From Bacteroidales bacterium (GTDB taxonomy: Bacteria; Bacteroidota; Bacteroidia; Bacteroidales; VadinHA17): 57,303 nucleotides of DNA. The position numbers and the translations under genes are program-made. The stretch covers positions 1-57,303 of the forward strand of contig JAGPFZ010000009.1 of the NCBI GenBank assembly GCA_018056245.1. The letters run 5' to 3'. The notes below the pieces were generated by a model. The model had not been told where the DNA came from, did not search any database, and was given only the letters and a program-made list of their open reading frames with translations. Below are positions 53,859 through 57,303 of the stretch, in pieces (within the stretch, counting starts at the first letter, position 1; each line of letters begins with the position of its first letter).

Positions 53859-55786
53859 ACAAAGAAAAAAAGATCAACATAGTTCTTGCAGGACAGGGAA
53901 ACGTCGGAAAATCTACCATATTCAATTACCTTACAGGACTGCATCAACACATTGCAAACTGGCCCGGCACAACAATCGAAAAAAAAGAGGGGACACTGTT
54001 TTATAACGGTTATACAGTCGAGGTGCTCGACCTCCCGGGCATTTATTCACTCACTACATTTTCAGAAGAAGAAGCAATATCGCGTGAACATATTATTAAT
54101 CAGCACCCCGACTTTGTAGTTAATATCGTTGATTCTACAAATCTCGAAAGAAATCTTATTTTCACTCTTCAGCTTATGGAACTCGGATGTCCGGTTATTC
54201 TGGTTTTGAATATGATTGACCTTGCCAAAAAGAAAGGACTCATCATTGACGCTAAAAAACTTCAGAATATGTTGAATATCCCGGTAATACAGGCAATTGC
54301 ATCACAAGGCTCGGGATTGACCGATATTATTGATAAAGCAATTGAACTGAAAGGAACAAAACCGGATTACATGATTCCAGTTTACGGAAAGGAGATCGAG
54401 AATTGTATTAGTCAAATTTCAGAATCAATAAAGGATATTGACCTGCCTTACCCAAAAAGATGGGTGGCAATCAAACTTCTTGAAAAAGATAACGATATAA
54501 CAAAAATAATCAGCCAAAAGAAACCAGAAGTTTTGGAAAATGTGATGCAGCTTTGCAGGGAACTCGAAGAAATTCACGGACACGATTCTTCTATAGTTAT
54601 CGCAGATGAAAGATGGCATCTTGCAGCCCAAATAACCAGAGAAGTAATGAAAATCGGCTCAAAAAAACAGACCACTTCAAGCGACAGGCTCGACGCCGTT
54701 ACAACAAATAAATTCACTGGCTATCTTATAATGATAATTATTCTGGGCGGGATGTTCCTCACAGTATTCAAATTCGGAAACTGGCTTTCGGCACAACTCG
54801 ATATGCTTTTCAAAGACTGGCAGACTTCATGGTACGAATTTGCAGGAAATTCATCCCTCTCCTCTCTCCTATGGTCGGCAATAGAAAGCGTCCTCGCACT
54901 GTTTCAGATAGCACTGCCATATATATTTCCATTCTATATCTTGTTGTATATCCTGGAAGACTGGGGATATATAGCACGCATCTCTTTCCTGATGGACAGC
55001 TTGATGCATAAGATGGGTATTCATGGCAAAGCATGTATTCCGTTCATACTGGGATTCGGCTGCAATGTTCCCGGATGCCTTTCATGCCGTATCATGGAAT
55101 CGAAACGCGAAAGATTCATTACTGCCGTGCTGGTAACGCTTATACCATGTTCGGCCGTGTCTGTGATTATTTTCGGACTCGTTGGAAAATATGTCGGCAT
55201 CTCATGGGCATTCGGATTATATCTTCTGGCTTTGATCATTATATTTATTACAGGAAAAATATCTTCAAAACTTATGGTTGGAGAACCTGTTGAACTGATT
55301 ATGCAGATGCCTGATTATAAAACGCCCCATTTTAAAACAATAATTCTTCAGACCTGGTTCTCCCTTAAGGAATTTATTTTCATAGCGGCCCCGCTGGTAA
55401 TAATTTCCGGAGTTGTCATCCATGCAATCAATCTCGCAGGATGGATGCCGTATATTGCCTCTTTTCTAAGTCCGGTTACCGTTCAGTGGCTCGGGCTGCC
55501 TTCAATCACAGGTATCCTTCTTATTTTCGGAATTTTGAGAAAAGAATTGATACTTGTCATGCTTGCGGCTTTTATGGGAACAGCCAACTTCTCCGATATT
55601 TTGTCTGCCCAGCAAATGATTACGCTGGCTGTCGTGAGTATGTTTTATATTCCCTGTGTTGCAACAATATCCGTTCTGTGGAAAGAATTCGGGTGGAAAA
55701 AAGCATTGACTATCTGCATTCTCGAAATTTTATTTGCCATCCTTCTGGGAGGAATTATTAACCGGATACTGGATTATGTTTTTTAA
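53855..55786 (+). CDS. feoB: Ferrous iron transporter FeoB
   Basis: A 643-aa protein. The G domain (1-165) has GQGNVGKSTIFNYLTG (G1), DLPGIYSL (G3) and LNMIDLAKKKG (G4). It is followed by a helical switch domain (about 165-260) and the membrane part with two gate repeats (CIPFILGFGCNVPGCLSCRIM and a second region near GLPSITGILLIFGILRKELIL). It is at the short end of the family (about 640-780 aa). It overlaps feoA by 4 bases. It moves Fe(II), and some homologues also carry other divalent metals. Confidence 0.93.
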   Translation: MNKEKKINIVLAGQGNVGKSTIFNYLTGLHQHIANWPGTTIEKKEGTLFYNGYTVEVLDLPGIYSLTTFSEEEAISREHIINQHPDFVVNIVDSTNLERNLIFTLQLMELGCPVILVLNMIDLAKKKGLIIDAKKLQNMLNIPVIQAIASQGSGLTDIIDKAIELKGTKPDYMIPVYGKEIENCISQISESIKDIDLPYPKRWVAIKLLEKDNDITKIISQKKPEVLENVMQLCRELEEIHGHDSSIVIADERWHLAAQITREVMKIGSKKQTTSSDRLDAVTTNKFTGYLIMIIILGGMFLTVFKFGNWLSAQLDMLFKDWQTSWYEFAGNSSLSSLLWSAIESVLALFQIALPYIFPFYILLYILEDWGYIARISFLMDSLMHKMGIHGKACIPFILGFGCNVPGCLSCRIMESKRERFITAVLVTLIPCSAVSVIIFGLVGKYVGISWAFGLYLLALIIIFITGKISSKLMVGEPVELIMQMPDYKTPHFKTIILQTWFSLKEFIFIAAPLVIISGVVIHAINLAGWMPYIASFLSPVTVQWLGLPSITGILLIFGILRKELILVMLAAFMGTANFSDILSAQQMITLAVVSMFYIPCVATISVLWKEFGWKKALTICILEILFAILLGGIINRILDYVF

Positions 55787-55887
55787 CAATAGACATATAA
55801 CATTAAAAATCAATGATTTTTAAAGCTACTCTTTATTTTTATTCCAGCATCGGACGGTAATATAAAAAATAATGAACATATACTCTC

Positions 55888-55936
55888 TATTTTTGTATTA
55901 CATAAATGAACTAAGTTTCAGAAATTTTTAAATTTG
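55888..55936 (+). promoter_or_regulatory. Two candidate -7 elements before the Mrp gene
   Basis: TATTTTTG (55888-55895) and TAAATTTG (55929-55936) both fit TAnnTTTG. The second gives a leader of about 70 bases to ATG 56016. Neither has a clear -33 partner at the usual distance. Confidence 0.35.
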
Positions 55937-56015
55937 AAAATATGAAACATCCTATTTCATTGGATATGCTTCATATATAATAATTTATAAAATATCTTTT
56001 AAACAACGAACAGTT

Positions 56016-56837
56016 ATGAGTAATGTTTTTGAAAAAATCCCCATGGAAGGGGTAAAACACATTATCGTGGTTGCATCCGGGAAAGGCGGTGTCGGCAAAT
56101 CAACCGTTGCGGCAAACCTGGCAATCGCGCTCGCCGCAAAAGGGCTTAATACAGCACTTGTTGATGCCGATATTTTTGGACCTTCTATCCCAAGAATGTT
56201 TGGTATTGAAGATGCACTGCCCGAAGTGTCAGGAGTCGGAGATAAGCAGATCATCTTCCCTGTAAAAAAGTATGGAGTAAGTATTATTTCGATAGGTTTT
56301 TTCATTGACCGCAGTCAGTCGCTGATATGGAGAGGGCCAATGGCAGGAAAAGCTCTCACACAGCTTTTCGAGGATACTCAGTGGGGTGATATTGATTATA
56401 TGATTATTGATTTCCCTCCGGGAACAAGCGATATTCAGCTTACAACAGTTCAGAAACTCGATCTTACCGGCGCCATAATAGTGACTACGCCGCAGGAGAT
56501 ATCACTGAACGATGCCCGCAAAGCAGCCTCGATGTTTGCCAATCCCGACCTCAAAGTGCCCATTCTGGGGGTAATCGAGAATATGTCGTGGTTCACTCCT
56601 GAAAAACATCCCGATGAAGTTTATTATATCTTCGGCAAGGGAGGCGGGTTGAAACTCGCAAAAGAATTCAATACTATGTTGCTCGGACAGATACCGTTTG
56701 TACTCGAAGTTGGAGAAGCGGCAGAAAAAGGATTGAGTGTTTTCAGCCTGAATAACAAATCAGTAGCCGATGCTTTTGAGAAAACAGCCTCACTTATACT
56801 TCAGGAAACACAAAATATCAAACGGAAAGTCGAATAA
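56016..56837 (+). CDS. Mrp/NBP35-type P-loop ATPase (Fe-S cluster carrier)
   Basis: A 273-aa protein with the deviant Walker A GKGGVGKST (22-30), DADIFGPSIPRMFG, IIDFPPGTSDIQLT (Walker B) and ENMSWFTP. It corresponds to the ATPase core only: the N-terminal DUF59 domain of many ApbC/Mrp proteins is missing, and there is no C-x-x-C before the final third as in Fe-S scaffold members. It may still load or carry clusters, but the missing cysteines weaken this. It is a single gene between feoB and a tRNA. Confidence 0.88.
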   Translation: MSNVFEKIPMEGVKHIIVVASGKGGVGKSTVAANLAIALAAKGLNTALVDADIFGPSIPRMFGIEDALPEVSGVGDKQIIFPVKKYGVSIISIGFFIDRSQSLIWRGPMAGKALTQLFEDTQWGDIDYMIIDFPPGTSDIQLTTVQKLDLTGAIIVTTPQEISLNDARKAASMFANPDLKVPILGVIENMSWFTPEKHPDEVYYIFGKGGGLKLAKEFNTMLLGQIPFVLEVGEAAEKGLSVFSLNNKSVADAFEKTASLILQETQNIKRKVE

Positions 56838-56887
56838 AAACTGAGTTACCGCTTTCAGCGGAAACAAAAAGCCCGATTCAATATTAG

Positions 56888-56959
56888 TACTCCATGACGG
56901 AATCGAACCGTCGTTTACAGACTGAGAATCTGTCGTCCTAACCCCTAGACGAATGGAGC
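56888..56959 (-). tRNA. tRNA-Glu (anticodon CTC)
   Basis: On the minus strand the 7-bp acceptor stem GCTCCAT pairs with ATGGAGT (one G-U), and the D-arm is GTCTAGGGGTTAGGAC. The anticodon stem ACAGA/TCTGT encloses the loop TTCTCAG, with anticodon CTC reading GAG. The T-arm is GACGG-TTCGATT-CCGTC. Total 72 bases including an A discriminator; CCA is not encoded. The structure is complete. Confidence 0.93.
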
Positions 56960-57286
56960 AGTTTCAAGTCGCAAATGTAAATCTTTTTTATAAAATTACC
57001 CTATTACGTCAGATTTATAAAAACCGGAAAAGTAGAGAATTTATTATCTTGCATGCCAGATTTGCCCTGACATTTTCAAATCGTTAAGCTATTATCTCTA
57101 GCAGGCGTAAAATATAAAATAGTATTTATGGAAAACTCATTAAAAGAATGGATTGACAATATTATACCATGGCTACTTAGGGTTTGGTGAAAAAGTTATA
57201 AACAATTGATTGTTAATAAAAAACGGATATATTTTGATTAAATATTGCATATATTTTGTATCTTTCTTTCAGAAAACCATGCAATT

Positions 57287-57303
57287 ATGATCAGATATAT
57301 TTC
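57287..57303 (+). CDS. Possible start of a gene running off the right edge
   Basis: ATG 57287 opens a frame (MIRYI) that stays open to the window end. Five codons are too few to identify. The position after an AT-rich gap is plausible for a start. Confidence 0.25.

Noticed and set aside
57128-57190. A 20-codon frame (starting MENSLKEWIDNIIPWLLRVW) near the right edge.
   Set aside because: It has an amphipathic look but no support from context, and it ends long before the possible gene at 57287. It could be a broken N-terminus, but that cannot be shown.
1-57303. CRISPR arrays or phage modules.
   Set aside because: No regularly spaced direct repeats with unique spacers and no phage structural genes were seen. 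The tandem repeats here are short and contiguous.

Overview
The window looks like chromosomal DNA of an AT-rich Bacteroidota bacterium, probably an anaerobic or environmental member of the Bacteroidales. The evidence is a SusC-type TonB receptor remnant, several perfect TAnnTTTG (-7) promoter elements, start codons without Shine-Dalgarno sequences, many Tat/lipoprotein sugar enzymes of Bacteroidota type, and feoA/feoB ferrous iron uptake. No taxonomic search could be run.

Layout. (1) 1-3.2 kb is a graveyard: the edge of an IS1634-type transposase, an IS1182-type transposase broken by two frameshifts, and a 5'-truncated susC with an in-frame stop. (2) 3.8-6.9 kb holds a 1031-aa cell-surface protein joining an HExxH peptidase, a TolB-like propeller and an outer-membrane barrel. 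(3) 7-22.7 kb is a carbohydrate region: a GH2 glycosidase, TIM-barrel sugar isomerase/epimerase-like proteins, Gfo/Idh/MocA oxidoreductases, a medium-chain dehydrogenase, an SGNH hydrolase, a CstA-type transporter and an amidohydrolase lipoprotein. Many carry Tat or lipoprotein signals, so part of the chemistry is outside the cytoplasm. (4) 22.8-26.1 kb has a membrane glycosyltransferase pair (GT-C with TPR repeats, and a GT2 polyprenyl-phosphate sugar synthase). (5) 26.2-32.7 kb is a compact operon: UDP-glucuronate decarboxylase-like protein, a tetraheme NapC/NrfH-type cytochrome fused to a SUMF1-like domain, two Tat-exported Gfo/Idh/MocA proteins and a ThuA-like lipoprotein. This is the most unusual system in the window. 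(6) 35.0-46.8 kb is a complete ilvD-ilvB-ilvN-ilvC-leuA-leuC-leuD-cimA-like-leuB operon. It is preceded by a promoter, a 20-codon leader peptide rich in Ile/Leu/Val, an antiterminator segment and an intrinsic terminator, which together form a branched-chain amino acid attenuator. No threonine deaminase is present, so isoleucine is probably made from citramalate. (7) 46.8-49.3 kb holds a secreted propeller-like protein and a radical SAM/SPASM protein. (8) 49.4-51.9 kb is an arsenic operon (arsR, a truncated arsC, arsM, acr3) with two near-identical palindromes. (9) 52-53 kb is again decayed: an IS110 fragment and a toxin-antitoxin pair whose toxin is broken. (10) 53.1-55.8 kb is an ArsR/SmtB-type regulator with feoA and feoB, with a near-perfect palindrome at the promoter. 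(11) 56-57 kb has an Mrp-type ATPase and a tRNA-Glu.

The strongest findings are the attenuator, the cytochrome-SUMF1 fusion with secreted NAD-dependent oxidoreductases, and the feoAB operon controlled by a regulator that keeps all four residues of the SmtB zinc site. Seven genes or gene fragments are visibly broken, so the accessory parts of this genome are in active decay, or the assembly has errors at those points.
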